Shown: positions 46,478 through 59,133 of the stretch, piece after piece
Position numbering within the stretch: position 1 is the stretch's first letter
Layout of the letters: each line of letters begins with the position of its first letter
NCBI GenBank assembly: GCA_002261195.1
Contig: MVBO01000018.1
Coordinates: 117,797-181,796 of the forward strand
Source of the DNA: Bifiguratus adelaidae
Taxonomy: Eukaryota > Mucoromycota > Endogonomycetes > Endogonales
DNA length: 64,000 nucleotides
Direction: 5' to 3'
Translations under genes and position numbers: made by a program
The notes under the pieces: model-generated
Databases searched by the model: none
What the model was told of the DNA's origin: nothing
Seen by the model: only the letters and a program-made list of their open reading frames with translations

Positions 46478-47455
46478 TCAGGGCAAAACCACAATCTTTC
46501 CTCCCGCCTTGTTACTATCCATCAATCGATGCGCCTCGACAATCTCATCCAGACGAAACGTTTTGCCGACCGTGCCCCGCATGGTACCCGCCTTGATCTG
46601 TTGAGCCAATTCCTCAAGAGGCGTTTCCATGAAGTCAGGTGATTCACCTTGATAAGTCGTGAAGTAGACAGCGGTGGGCAAGGCTTCGAACGGAGAAAAG
46701 TCTTTAAGCGACCAAGAGTTGCCTACAATCCCGGTCATGCAAGCAATACCCCCGGTTTTGACGCACTTGAGCGAGTCCAGAAGCGTGGTTGTGCCTACAA
46801 GCTCCAATACCTTTTCAAATCCATCCGGAAACTCCTTGCGAACTTGTTCAGCAATTGACCTTGTGTCGATTATCACCTTGTCCGCTCCGGTGCTGCGTAA
46901 CATGTCCTCTCGATCAGCTCGACGCGTGGTTGATGCGACAAAGGCACCGTGATTCTTGGCGATAGCGGCCGCTGCCATGCCAACTGACGTAGTACCCCCG
47001 CGAATCAAGAGACGCTCTCCCTTGGCAAGGCGAAGGGCCTTGAACAGCGATCCATAGGCAGTCTGAAGCATTTCCGGGATAGCACCGAGGATCTCCCACG
47101 GAAGTTCTGTCTTGATCACTTGAGCTTGTGAGGCAGGTACACAGGTGTATTCTGCATAACCGCCATCGAATTCTCGGCCCATACCGCCCATGGCAGTAGC
47201 TACAGTATCGCCCTTGTGGAACCTGTTGCTTGTCGTTTCCTCCACGATACCAACCGCTTCAATACCAAGAACCCGGGGGAACTTGACACCAGGAGAGTGC
47301 CCTTGTCGAGTAAACATCTCGGAACGGTTCAGTCCGAAAGCCTTTACACGGATAAGCACTTGGTCTTGTCTGGGAACGGGTTTGGGGATAGTCTCAACCT
47401 TGAGAACCTCTGGACCACCTGGTTCACGGATAACGGCTGCTTTCATCGTCGCCAT
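46478..47455 (-). CDS. MDR-superfamily quinone oxidoreductase-like enzyme
   Basis: Intact, intronless 325-residue NADPH-dependent oxidoreductase of the quinone-reductase branch of medium-chain dehydrogenases. It starts MATMKAAVIREPGGPEVLKV, the family opening. PRVLGIEAVGIVEETTSN is the conserved GxEAVGxV segment. LLIRGGTTSVGMAAAAIAKN holds the nucleotide-binding loop (normally GxxxGxG; here GGTTSVG). The catalytic-Zn cysteines of alcohol dehydrogenases are absent, as in quinone reductases. It ends LMDSNKAGGKIVVLP. An upstream Met at 47485 is in frame but non-homologous. Absence of introns and bacterial-looking sequence suggest possible transfer. Substrate unknown. Confidence 0.85.
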   Translation of the reverse strand: MATMKAAVIREPGGPEVLKVETIPKPVPRQDQVLIRVKAFGLNRSEMFTRQGHSPGVKFPRVLGIEAVGIVEETTSNRFHKGDTVATAMGGMGREFDGGYAEYTCVPASQAQVIKTELPWEILGAIPEMLQTAYGSLFKALRLAKGERLLIRGGTTSVGMAAAAIAKNHGAFVASTTRRADREDMLRSTGADKVIIDTRSIAEQVRKEFPDGFEKVLELVGTTTLLDSLKCVKTGGIACMTGIVGNSWSLKDFSPFEALPTAVYFTTYQGESPDFMETPLEELAQQIKAGTMRGTVGKTFRLDEIVEAHRLMDSNKAGGKIVVLP

Positions 47456-48193
47456 CCTTGTACTATATGACTTGAGGTGCTGCAAGTACCAAATGGTGAA
47501 CGGGGCAAGTATCCACTGACCCTGTCAAACCGCCGATCATTTTATAGCCGATCCAAAATACCGGATTTCTGTGCGTTGATTCAGAAATTGCTCACTTGCT
47601 ATCCCATGGTGAATCTGCGGCTGACTGAATCTGATGGATGTCAATGCTCCGAACGACCAGGAACAAACCGGGGGTGAGGGAAGGGAGAGGACCGCTGCGA
47701 GAATGGAATTGCAACGGAAGGATATAGATTAGATTCATGACCTTCGTATAAGAACGGAGGGTTTTGAGGAGAGAAATGCTTCAGATTTGCATCGGTTACG
47801 GCAAATGTAGGTAATAACGCGAGGTTACTTTTAAGCTTGCTCTTGTATTCTTGGCATAATACTGCGGACTTGGAAGCCCAGTGTGGAGATCCACTGTCGC
47901 TGGGACCTGTAGGGACAATGTAGGAAACGCCCATCCTGAACAGAATTTTGTATTCGCTTCGAAAGCGTTTGCATGTTCCAAAGGGCTCTAATCAGACCGA
48001 TCGATCTAGGGACACGCAAAGAAAGCTGGATCACGATGTGTTTGCTCTAGTTCATGTAGCCGCGCACAGGTTGCCAATGTGAATGATTTGTTCCGAGACG
48101 TGCTAGGCTGCTTAGCATCGTAAGGATGACAGTCGATTCACCATCAAAATAGTCTATCCTAGCTGTTATTCATTCTCGATGGCTCAACGCTGT
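47456..48193. other. Intergenic region, no supported gene
   Basis: 738 bp between two minus-strand genes. Only short ORFs without family features. Confidence 0.35.
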
Positions 48194-50168
48194 TCAGCCT
48201 CCGCTTACTCCCCAGACTCCTAGAGGGTCCCAATGTTCACCTTGATCTCGACGTTGAGCCTGCAGTCTCCTCACCCGCTTCACCAAGATACCCACGTTCA
48301 CTGGTCCCAGGATAGTGCAGAGCACTATTGCCCAGACCACAATGAGGTAGATGGAAGAAGTTTCCGCAGACGAATCGCTTCTATTCGTGTCTTTGAAGAT
48401 TCCGGTGCTCTCGGCCACGGATGCGATCAAGAAACCAATCTCGCCACGTGCGGTCATGGCTGCTCCCAATATAGCCGAAGGGTAAAGTGACTTTGGCTTC
48501 GCCGGAAAAGATGGACGCGCACTCCGGCTCCGCACTTCATTGCATGGTCGCTCTCCATTGGCGTTCAGCGAAGAGGCGGATTGCGATGGGAATGCTAGCA
48601 TCGGGTCTTGCATCTGTTTCGAAGTGACGGAGGTGGGATCTGTTGGCTCCTGCTTACGCCTCGAAATATGGCCGTTCTGCATTGGTTCCTGTCTCTGGCT
48701 TGGGATTGACCGTGACAATTTAAAGAGTGATGGTATGGACGGCAACGATACGGAGATACGCACAAGCCAGAGTCCAGTGACAAGCTTCCCGAAAGCCATC
48801 AAAATAGCATAGACAATACCACGCCAAACAACTGGACCGGTGAACATTTGAGTAATTGGTATGGAAAATCCAATGGACGCCTGTGTCGTATTTTCTGTTA
48901 GTTTCGTTATCCCCGGAATGATCAAGAATGGATAGCACTCACAAAGAAGAAGGGCTTGAGTATTCGCTCAACCGCCTCGCGAAAAAAGTCATTATATATG
49001 GTAATGCCAGATACGGAATCGGGAGAGAGTGTTGCGGTAGAGACTTGATCATCAGTTGAACTTTCTGGGATCGGATGATTCGCTGGCGCGGAGGCTTCTC
49101 TAGACTTCAGAGGTCCACATTGTCCTGAATCGGACATTGCATCCGCTTGCTGAATCGCTTCCTGCTTTCCCTTGTCCTCAACAACTTCTTCCGGCACATT
49201 TTCACGCTGTCCGTCGGACAACGATACGCGCGCTACCTCACTGTCCCACCAGCTGACCAAAACACCCGCTAGATAAGCGGCAAAGAGTCCGGAGGTTCCT
49301 GCATAAGTTGCACCAGTGACCAGACCCAAAAGGATACCGGTGTGAAAGACCAGTGGGAATTGCTTATAGGATGTGATGCGATAAAATGTACCTAGAGGTC
49401 TCTGTTGTCTTCGGGAATAGAGGTATTTTCCGACCGGCCGGACGACGTAACGGCAAACGACCACCAAAGCAATGACCAGACCTATTGACACTACAACAGG
49501 ACGCACAACGACAAGACTGTCAAAGTTTGTATCGGAGACGCCTAGATTAGAAATCACTTGAACCATGATTAGGCCCACTACATCATCCATCATCGCAGCG
49601 CTTGTGAGTACAGTCCCTAATCGTGTAGTCGTGAGGCCACTTGTCCCTATAACGGTAAAGGTGGTTCCGAGACTTGTAGAGCATAACGCAGCGCCTGCGA
49701 CAAATGCTTGTAAAGGTGTTGCCAATCCATTCATTCTCCACGCAAACGAGAGCACAATAGGGACGATGATTCCCGTCATAGCCACAGCAATCGAGAGAAG
49801 AGCATTGGCTTTGACAGAGGAGAACGAGGTCGACAGGCCACCTGCAGGCAGCGCTTAGGTGTTAGGTCCAGCCACGCAAAGTGAAAGCACTTCCAGCACC
49901 TACCTTCATACACGAGCAATATAAGGCCAAGGTAGCCGATTTGGACCACGACATGTTCGACTCCATCGCTGAGCCATCTAGCACCTGGCGTACCAAAGGC
50001 CACTCCTACAAGCACTTGACCAAGGAGTCCACAATAGATGAGATTGTCTAGCACGTAGTTGACAATGTTTAGCAACAAAAGAAATGACGCTTGAACGAGG
50101 ACGAGGTTGACTCCAGGCTCTTCGTAAGGTAGAGCCGCCGCGGTAGATACTGCCATTACCGAGATCAT
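48194..50168 (-). CDS. CPA2-family cation/proton antiporter
   Basis: Multi-span membrane antiporter exchanging Na+ or K+ for H+. Exon 1 gives MISVMAVSTAAALPYEEPGV and LLNIVNYVLDNLIYCGLLGQ, with GVAFGTPGARWL. Exon 2 gives VAMTGIIVPIVLSFAWRMNG, FVAGAALCSTSLGTTFTVIG and TVLTSAAMMDDVVGLIMVQV, where the Asp-Asp pair of the MMDDVVGL helix is the conserved ion-binding site of CPA transporters. TSGLFAAYLAGVLVSWW follows. A long polar cytosolic insertion (about 49050-49230 in DNA) precedes ILKPFFF and the final membrane block SIGFSIPITQMFTGPVVWRG, with AAMTARGEIGFLIASVA. TGA is at 48194-48196. Two introns. Ion preference cannot be told. Confidence 0.85.
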
Positions 50169-52277
50169 GAGCCGGCCCGACTCGTCACGCACGCGCGAGT
50201 GCTTGGCGATACATGAATTGCGCCTATATTCGAAACCTTTTTGATAATGGAGTTGACAGGATAGCAATGGACTCGATTCTTGAGCCTATCGCTTGTATTT
50301 TGGACCGGAGAGCGCATGCAGAGGATCGACAGTGGCGGGTGCGCTTGAACCTACCATGACGATTGACCATCCAGGGGGAGATTGAGCACGTGTATGTGTC
50401 GCCTCGAGTGTTGGCCATAAGGAGAGCCAGCCTGCATCCTGACGGACAGACGGACGATGGCTCCTATCGGATACCTAAAAAAAACCATGCCTCTCTCCTT
50501 GTGAGAGAACGTGAATACTCCTCGAACACCATGCATAGCCATGTGGGGCGGGGGCACGTGCGCAATGTCAATCTCTTTGATGTCTTTTCTTCCCTCGCAC
50601 AGTGACCAACAAGAGCGAGGCCAATTGGGGTCCATGATCTATGAAGACTGACAAGACGTATGTGAGATACTTTTATGAGCGGAGATCACAACCACCAATG
50701 TCTTTCAACGCCAGCCTGGAATCGATGTAAAAGAAGCATGTTGTTGGTGTCGAGATAAACGTTTCGCTAGATACATTGACAGTATCAGTCTTAGAGATGG
50801 TAAGTTGCCAAGCATTGACAGACTTCGCGACAGCACAATGTTTACAGTATGTGTAATGTGTCGACGGCTGACACAATCAACACGTTTCATCCGACTGGCA
50901 CTTTTAGCAGCTCTGGAAGCATTTCGGGCGCGCGCCGGCAAGCGCGTGCGCCCGACGTGCCATTTGGCAAAATCTAAGGCGGCAGCCATCGCTGGTTTGC
51001 TTGTCCGCGACCATGACATTGATCATGTGCAATACCTCACCGAACCTCATCCTGATGACGTGATGCGCACTCGAAGCCCGCCATGCATGACCGGCCCCTG
51101 GTAATGAGTCTATGTCTTGGTGGCGTTAGGATACAGTCGGTTTCACCCTTCGCAAGGAGGGGGACTAGCAGGCAGGCATATCATTCGGTGATAGCCGACG
51201 CCACCGTGATCCTAGACGGAGTCTAAATGGAAGTGAAACATTTCTCGAGGTTAACAACCTATATCCTGGGGAAGAAGGACTTTGCGCGCGATTTAGGCGT
51301 AGGCATGACCTAGACGTTCTGGTACATCCAAAACGAGCGAGGAGTCCCAACTCCTGGATGTCTAGTTATTCACGCAAGGTACAAATACCGAGCAGGAATG
51401 TACGCCAGTTGCGTATCTCGGACGATCGCCACTTGTACAACATGTCGACGCCACTCAATACGCGCGGGGCTAGAACGTGGGAAGAAGGAGGACGCTCAAG
51501 AATTTCGGACCGGAGCTGAAGAGATTCCAAATAAAGTCCATCCTGCTTTTCCACCGATGATTCCAAGCCACACGTACAGCGAATGTCGCAAAATGGTGCA
51601 TACCGGCAGGGCCGGGCCGCGTAGTCTACTTCTCGCGTCGCCCGAGGTATAATCGTCCCATGAGCCTGCTATTTGGCGAGGTGCTCGCTTAGCAATGTAC
51701 AGCCGCTCATACAATCCGAGGGTGTTATGCTGCCAAGGCTATGATTGATTACATAAGAAGAGTTTACATTGTCCTTGCATGGAGCGTTCCGGATCGCGTC
51801 TCTTAACCGTTCCATGTTTGGAATTTTCGCTTGGCGAGCGTGATGCCCAAATATAGGCAAAAGGGAAGATGTAAAAGTCATTTGCGCTGATCAGAAATCG
51901 ATATGATTCGAGCGCGACAGGCAGCTAACTTTAGCCACATGGTTACACAGTACATACGTGTCACAACGGCACCACCGGCACCACAAAGGTTGGATCAGAT
52001 TCAAATTCTCGCGTGTCTCTTGGGCGGATGCGAGTTTTGCGATTGGTCGAACGACGGGAATTGGTGAGCTGGCGGGCGCAATCTTTGACAATTACATTAT
52101 AAGAGCTTGCCAAAGACGCGTCTTGTACGTACGCACTTCAGAAGAAAATAAGTTACTCTTTGAGCGATATTTTGACTTCGTCTCACAACCCGATCGGCTT
52201 GGCCTCTGGTAATTCGTAGCGCTCACTTTTGACAAGCAGAGCGTGCACGTCTGTGATTCCGAAATCCATTCGTCGCC
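50169..52277. other. 2.1-kb intergenic region, no supported gene
   Basis: Only short unrelated ORFs in all frames; none has a signal peptide plus domain or a recognisable motif. CACGTG occurs at 50555-50560, roughly 390 bp upstream of the antiporter. It contains the promoters of the divergent antiporter and GT2 genes. Confidence 0.35.
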
Positions 52278-54307
52278 ATGTCAGACTTGCAGACGCAAAC
52301 CGATAATTTCACAGCTTCTACAACTTACAAGTTTACCGAAGGCATCGTCATCATCGTTGCAGTCCTCGAGCTTCTCACCGCTTTCGTCTACTATTATTTC
52401 TTGGGACTTTTACAAGCTTTTCGACACCCCGAGCCACATGTGCCTAAGAGTAAAAAGCGTATTATCATCCTCTGCATCATTCCATTCCTTCGAATCTTCT
52501 TCGTTCCAGTCCTTTTGGCATTCGCCCCAATCTATAACGTCCCGTCTTTCTTCAAATGGATCTATAGCTCGGCCTTTTGGTAAGTATGACTTCGTTATCG
52601 CTAATAGATATATACTAAACGAGATTTACACACATATGAAGGGTTGTCACCGTCTGGTTTACTCTCTTTCTCGTCATGCCAGCCGTGCTCATGGTCGTAT
52701 GTGTGGTGTTTTATGGTCTCGGTGATTCACGTTTACCCAGTCGATATTGGCATATCCCTGGCAAAGTCTTTTGCATTTTGCCAGTATATAATGAGGAGCT
52801 ATTGCGCCTAATCGAAGGCGTAGATTCCCTTTTGAAATCTCAGTACTCCGGAGTACTCGAATGCCACATCGCGTTTGATTCCGACGAGGATTCAGACTTG
52901 TACCGAGATCTCATTTCCTGGTTCGTGGAAAACGGTGCTAGGAATTCCATGGAGTGCTACAAGGGAGCCCCAAACACCGTTAGCTTCTTCTTCCGTGGTG
53001 GCAATGTTTTCGTTCACCGTTGGCCTCACGGTGGCAAACGTCTCACTCAAGCCAAAACTATGCATTTCATTCGACAGTACAATATTATTGACGATCCACG
53101 GAACACATATGCACTCTGGGTGGACTCCGACAATGTCATGAATCCGCACACCATTCACAACTTTGTTACTTGCTTCAACATGCATCCCGAAAAAGAAGCC
53201 TTTGCCGGATATATGTCTTGTATATCTTCGGGACAAAACGGATGGAACCCCATGAGGATCTTTCAGGATACAGAATATGTTACGAACGGTAGGTGCCAAG
53301 CGTCAGATCTGCTACCGTTGCCCTTTATTCATCGTTTTTCTCAATACAGAAATCAATCGAGCATTTGAGGTCATGCTGGGTAACATTATCTGCGCCCCTG
53401 GTGGTCTAGCCATGTATCGCTTCAGCTGTCTCTTGGATGTTGCGGATATTTATTTCGGCGATTTGCCCGACAGAAGGCTCATTGACTTTCATCGAAACCA
53501 TCTTGGCGAAGACCGTTACCTAACCCATCTCTTACATCAAACGCTGCCACCTCGATCAATTGGTTTCTGCCCTTCAGCTCGTTGCAAGACTGAGCCACCA
53601 ACCAACCTCAAGCAATTCATAAAGCAAAGAAGACGATGGTTGTTAGGCGCTTACAGCAACGACTCATACATGCTTATGGACATGAGGCTTTGGAAGAAAA
53701 TGCCTGCACTCCTTCTCTACAAATGCTTCCAGACTGCTTGGCGCTCCACAACCGTGTCACAGTACTTCATGCTTCTTAATGCTATGATCGGATTCCTTGG
53801 CATGGCGTCATCTCAATATTCCACGAATATCCCAAGCACTGTCGCTCCTTTCTGTGTCGCTTATGCGATATTAGTCTTCTTGGCAGTTCGATTGCATCGT
53901 TTCAAGGTCATATTTATTTGGCCCATTATGATGCTCGTGTGGCCACTGCTCCAGTTTTGCACGGATTGCTACACAATGTACTCATGGTAAGTCAATATGT
54001 CCATCGTCTTTCTTTTTGCTCAGGTCTCTAACAAGCACCTAGGTGGCAGCGTTCCTGGGGTGGGCCGAGACACGCTAAGAATACCCCGATGGATGCAGTA
54101 ACTATTCATGGCCCGTCAATGCTTGAGGATCAAACATTTGAAATCGACAAAAAGATGCGAGGCGGATCCAGCACAAGTTCACTCACCCTTGCGCCGAGCT
54201 TTAACGAGAGTGAACTCAGCTATAGCACTATCACCCTCGTAGATATCGAAAAAAGGGTTCTATTGAAACCAGAACGAGTTTTCTTGGGTTCGCTAGGCAG
54301 GAGTTGA
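52278..54307 (+). CDS. Chitin-synthase-related family 2 glycosyltransferase
   Basis: Intact, five-exon, membrane-bound GT2. The N-terminus MSDLQTQTDNFTASTTYK is followed by two membrane helices (EGIVIIVAVLELLTAFVYYY; IIILCIIPFLRIFFVPVLLA) and VWFTLFLVMPAVLMVVCVVF. The catalytic domain includes FCILPVYNEELLRLIEGVDS, HGGKRLTQAKTMHFIRQ, LWVDSDNVMNPHTI (DxD-like), CAPGGLAMYRFSCL, and NHLGEDRYLTHLL (ED pair). FIKQRRRWLLGAYSN is the processive Q-x-x-R-R-W motif. Further membrane helices follow and a polar Ser/Thr-rich tail. These motifs match chitin synthases, but it is shorter than classical chitin synthases, so a different polymer is possible. TGA is at 54305-54307. Confidence 0.85.
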
Positions 54308-56790
54308 TAAAATGAAGGTAATCGAGATAGAAGTCAGCAAGCATGGCGGAATGAGCGATGGTACTGCTAGACATTGTACAGGCTATTTTCAGCTATTTAC
54401 TTGTAGAAGAGCAGCTAATTTCTCGAAACCATAGATAGGCTTAGCATTCTAAGTCCTATTTTTCGATGATTTATTTGCTCTTAACTATAGTCTTCAATTT
54501 TGAATCTCTCCATTTCATTCCTGGATCGCTTAGCGACATAAGGAAATGCAAAGTATTATAGGAGAGATGTGAGCGGAGTCGGCTGTCGTACATATACTTT
54601 TCGCGCGCATTAGTCATTCACCGAGAGACTGGATGTCGTGTTTCTAAACGAATGTCCATGAGCAAAACCATTTTAGATCATTTTCAAAAGATGCGCTCCT
54701 TTGGAACAAATCAAGTTCACCGCTCATTGTAAACAATGGTTGAAGAATATGGTCAGTGTCACCATGTACTTCGCTCCATCGATTCGATGAATGTGCACAC
54801 TGGTATTGCTCCCGATCCTCCTACATCTTCCGTCGCTAGCTGGTGCTAGCTTAGGTCTCCAAACTCGCCTACGACAGGGCGTGCTAGCAGCCCAGTCTCC
54901 TCAGACTGGAGGAGGCAAGCTGCGTTGACAGAATGGACTGAGAATATAGATCACGACCCAGCGATAGGAGTGACCGACAGTGTTCGGATTCTTAGAACTA
55001 GTACAAAAGCGCATTGACGCTGGCAAAGTTCTCGCCGCGATTAGGAATTTTGGGTCAAAGACCGGGCTCAAGACAACGACGCGAGCCAAAAATCACACAT
55101 TGTATTGAAGGTTCGGAGTATGCTGCGTTGTCTGTTGAAAAAGGAGCCGATGTCAACATCCGCGTAATCTTGCTGGACAAGTTAAGATCTTTAGTCCTAA
55201 CTTCGCGCTCGCCTTGTTTGCCCGTGGTAAAATAGATGCCGTAATGGACGGAGAGGAGAGTGAGGCGCGTAGCCTATGGATGATTTGGCAGTACAGCATA
55301 CGCTGGCAAACTGCGACAATTCTCAATGAAATGAGGCTCTCAATCGAAATCGCAATTGAGAAGTCTCTTTGCTTCGTGAAAGACGTCATTCACCTTTGCA
55401 GAAGCGCGGATTGGTTGGCGTAGGCGAAGGTTCCCTTTAACATGGTGTGTTCAACTTTGAGCCCAATAGCGTTAATTCAACGTAAGGCATATTATCCATG
55501 CAACGATGCAACAACAAGCCTTACCTGCTGCTATACAGACAATGATGATGTGAAAGCAATATCCGTAGGGGAGTCCGCGTGGAAGGACTGGGAAATCGGA
55601 TTGAGCGGGCTGACGAGAGGAAGTCTCGACTTTGCTCGACGCTCAGGTCGACGTTATATGGATTCCCACTCCGCGCTCCAGGCAACAATGTCGAGACTGA
55701 GCCTGCACTTGAACTTGATCGCATTTCTAAGGTCCTCAAAGTCGTCATTCTCTGAGGTCTGGATAGTTTCCCTTCTCGCAGACCTGAAAGGTAAAACCCA
55801 CGAGCGAAGGTGACAAAATGCAAGGTCAATTCGTGCTCGTTCATCGCCTTTCTACATCATGGATGACCAAATGAGCCGTAAATGCAATGAACCGCGTCGA
55901 GAGCTTCTGACATTGATGATTGCTTCAATCTCCAGTTCCGATGGAAAAGTACTTTAGCTGCCGTAAGCACATGCGCTGCAGTGTTGCGCTAATGAAAGGT
56001 GGACATGAGCGTCTTTTACACGCGTGCGCATTGCTCTTGGAACATGGATCAATGATGGTCTACTTCCATAAGATGATCGCTTGTCCTTAAAGACATGGTG
56101 TTTCCAATTTGACCCCAACTCAGTAATCGCCTTCGATATGTGCGCGTTAGGGAAAGAAGAGCAAAAGCCGCCAGCGAAGGCACTGGGTATCAAAAGCGTG
56201 TCTACAAGCAGCAGGCTGAAGGCAAGGCATGATATTACAACATTATGAGAGTTGTGCGAAAGCTTCAATCAATGCCCTCTATGGCTCAAAGGTCAGTCAA
56301 TTATCAAATGGAAGCAAAACCGCACTGCGGCCGTTTGGCGACCTAGAAATGGCACGAATCCCAAGGTCCAGAAAGCCTCGCCCTTGAGAGGATTTGCTTG
56401 GCTTGACAGACATCCCGGAATTCCGCTTGCTATCCTTACGCCATCTTCTACATTTATACCTGATCTGATTGCTTCTACATTTGATCAGCAATACCCTGGT
56501 TTCGGACCCTGAAATGCACGTTCTTCACTATTGATAAGTAATGCTGATCAGCCAACATTAAGTTACCTCTTCACATTCCTGTGACACTGGACGATCTTGT
56601 TTCCGAATATGGACGTGAGCGCTGGGGGTGAAAGCAAGCGGTGTAAAGGAGATCGGGTCGCTTGCCACGCAAGGATCAGCGTGATATTTGTAACAGAGCT
56701 GCAATGACGCTGTCATACAAAAGCGCAAACTTTCGGGGGAACAGAAAACTCTGCACCTCTTCAAATTTGTTTTTTGAATCTAGGACAATC
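54308..56790. other. 2.5-kb intergenic region, possible old relics
   Basis: No supported gene. Several frames of 60-123 codons lie between 54900 and 56510, some weakly repeat-like (e.g. AALSVEKGADVNIR, LLEHGSM resemble ankyrin-type phrases) but with many stops. They may be remains of a decayed gene; they are not strong enough to name. Confidence 0.3.
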
Positions 56791-58096
56791 ATGGATAGCA
56801 CAGACACCCTCGTTGTGACCTCGTCAGTTCGTCGAAACGCCATCCAACGGTCAACATGGTCTTCTCAATCGTTGTCAGTAGCGAAACAAGAGGCCTTGCA
56901 GGAGCAGCAAGACGAGAAACCATGGTTACATTCCAAGCACCCAGGCGAGAAATGGCTCACAATCATTCCTGTCGCGGGAATCATTCTAGCAATTGCGATC
57001 AGTGGTGGTATTTGCTATTTGGGTCTTGCATCCATTCCCAAGACCAAGTTCTGCCTTGTACTCGACGAAAATTTCTCAACCTTTAATACCAGCATCTGGA
57101 GCCATGAAATACAGCTTGGCGGCTTTGGAAATGGAGAATTCGAATGGACCACTGATAGTAGTAACAACTCCTTTGTTTCGAATGGGATGCTTCATATTGT
57201 GCCTACACTGACGGAAGACAACATTGGCGTAAACAATCTACTGAACGCCTATACTCTCAATTTGACGGGAATTTGTACAGGCAGTTCCTGGTCCGACTGC
57301 GTGAGAACCAGCAACTCAACAAATGGAACTATCATCAATCCCGTCCAAAGTGCTCGCCTAACAACCCGAAATAGTGTTTCAATCAATCGAGGCAGGGTGG
57401 AAGTAGTCGCCAAGCTTCCGAAAGGGTGAGTGACTGTCAGCATATCGTGCGTGATCTAATTTGTTGCAAACGTGTAGTGACTGGCTCTGGCCGGGGATCT
57501 AGCTCATGCCAAAAAACAGCATTTACGGAGCATGGCCTGCAAGTGGAGAGATCGATATTGCAGAGAGCCGGGGCAATTCGCGCACATACTCACCAAGTGG
57601 CAACAACGTTGTCGGTAGTACACTTCACTGGGGTCCTTCGCCTGATCTCGATCGCTGGTGGTTGACCACGAATTCCTATAGTTATGAGCATGTAGACTTC
57701 ACTCAGGATTTTCACACCTTTGGCTTGGAATGGACGAACGACTACATTACGACTTGGATCGATTCTCCACTTCGCCAAAGCCTGTACATTAAATTCGACA
57801 AAGCTTTTTGGAATCGTGGTGGATTCCCGCTATCGTACCAAAATGGCACTGCGACCGTTAATCCCTGGGGTCCTAGTGGAAGCACTTCGACACCTTTTGA
57901 TCAAGACTTTTATCTCATTCTCGATGTAGCTGTTGGGGGGACAAACGGCTGGTTCCCTGACAGTCTCTCCAAGCCATGGGTGGACAGCTCGCCAAACGCT
58001 CAACTTGAATTCTACAACAATAAGGCAAAGTGGCTTCCTACTTGGAGGGACGGTTTATCAGTACGATCCGTGAAAATGTGGCAGATGTGCAACTAG
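56791..58096 (+). pseudogene. GH16 beta-glucanase/transglycosylase (Kre6/Skn1-like), interrupted by one TAG
   Basis: Type II membrane glucan-active enzyme. MDSTDTLVVTSSVRRN starts a cytosolic tail; WLTIIPVAGIILAIAISGGI is the single membrane helix. The GH16 domain includes LVLDENFSTFNTSIWSHEIQ, FGNGEFEWTTDSSNNSF and RGRVEVVAKLPKGDWLWPGI, then after the break LMPKNSIYGAWPASGEIDIA with the ExDxxE catalytic motif (GEIDIAES), VGSTLHWGPSPDLDRWW, HTFGLEWTNDYITTWID and VAVGGTNGWFPDS. One intron (57426-57477). The next exon reads GDWLWPGI then TAG at 57500-57502, where homologues have Trp (TGG), just upstream of the active site. No other defect was found. Either a very recent pseudogene, stop-codon readthrough, or a sequence error. 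Confidence 0.8.
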
Positions 58097-59133
58097 ACCG
58101 GCGACGTACCGATTCGGGACTTATGAAAACAGCACCTCTCCATAGATAAGATACCTTATGTAGACTCGTACACCGAGACCCAATATATGATATTGTCATA
58201 AGAACGGCGCCATTCAGTGTTCTAAAATCCTGAATTGACTACCATGCCATGAAGGCGAAAAGTGTCAAAATTGCAAGCAGAAGATGTATATCAAGTCAAC
58301 TGGAAGAGCATCCCAGTATGCACGGCGGGTTGATATGAGCGGCATCACATTTTATCTCGGACAGTACCATGGAATCCACACAGGTAGAGGCTTGAGTGGG
58401 ATCTAAGTCCGATATCCAAAGCTCAAATGAGGTGCGGCTAGCCACATACGCAAGTTCGGTCCGTTATTACTTTATTCAGGTTATATTTGGCCTTCGAATA
58501 AGTCATTTATCGCGCTCAACCGGCTAAGTCAAAGACGCAGTTGTCAATGTCATGTCCGCGGAACGTTGCTATCTCGTATACTTTACCACACAAAAAGGCG
58601 TACGAAAACAAACCATGGATTCCCTGCAGCCGATTTGGAGGCAGCGCCATCCCCCTTGATAGACAACAACAGTGGCGATGTTATTTCGTCCGGGACGTAG
58701 GAAAGTCTCTGGCATCTCTATCTCAAAACCCTTTTTGCAATCGGAATGTAACTCGTAATGCGTTGTGTCACTTCATGTCAAAATTCTGCTTCTCGTTTTC
58801 ACCTTATGCATTGTGCTCTCCCTGTACGGAATGCGTTGAAGCCACCCTCACGAGTTCATCATTGATCGTCCACGATTACCTGCGCCAAAAAATGAGTGGT
58901 GGTACAAGGTCACTAACGTCACGCCAGATTTGGTATGCAATGTCGTTTCGGGTTTGTGCAGCAGCTTCCCCCACGTACCTGCCGAGGTAGGCCACTCTAG
59001 GGGTATATCGAAATAATACAGTAAAGCCATGCGAGAGAAACCCTTATAAATATCTTTGGGAAATCACATACCCTTCGTCCTTGGATTCTTGGACAGACGT
59101 TTCGCCCTTTTGTTGAATTTCAGCTTCCGAGAC
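58097..59133. other. Intergenic region, no supported gene
   Basis: About 1.04 kb with short, unremarkable ORFs. A possible 5'-UTR acceptor (TTTCAG) lies just before the next gene's start. Confidence 0.35.

Noticed and set aside
50805-51104. 99-codon ORF in the 2.1-kb gap
   Set aside because: Arginine-rich by base composition, no motif, overlaps an equally long frame on the other strand.
57426-57502. Rescue of the GH16 stop by using the acceptor in GATCTAG
   Set aside because: Skipping to that acceptor removes the TAG but shifts the frame and loses the conserved DWLWP segment.
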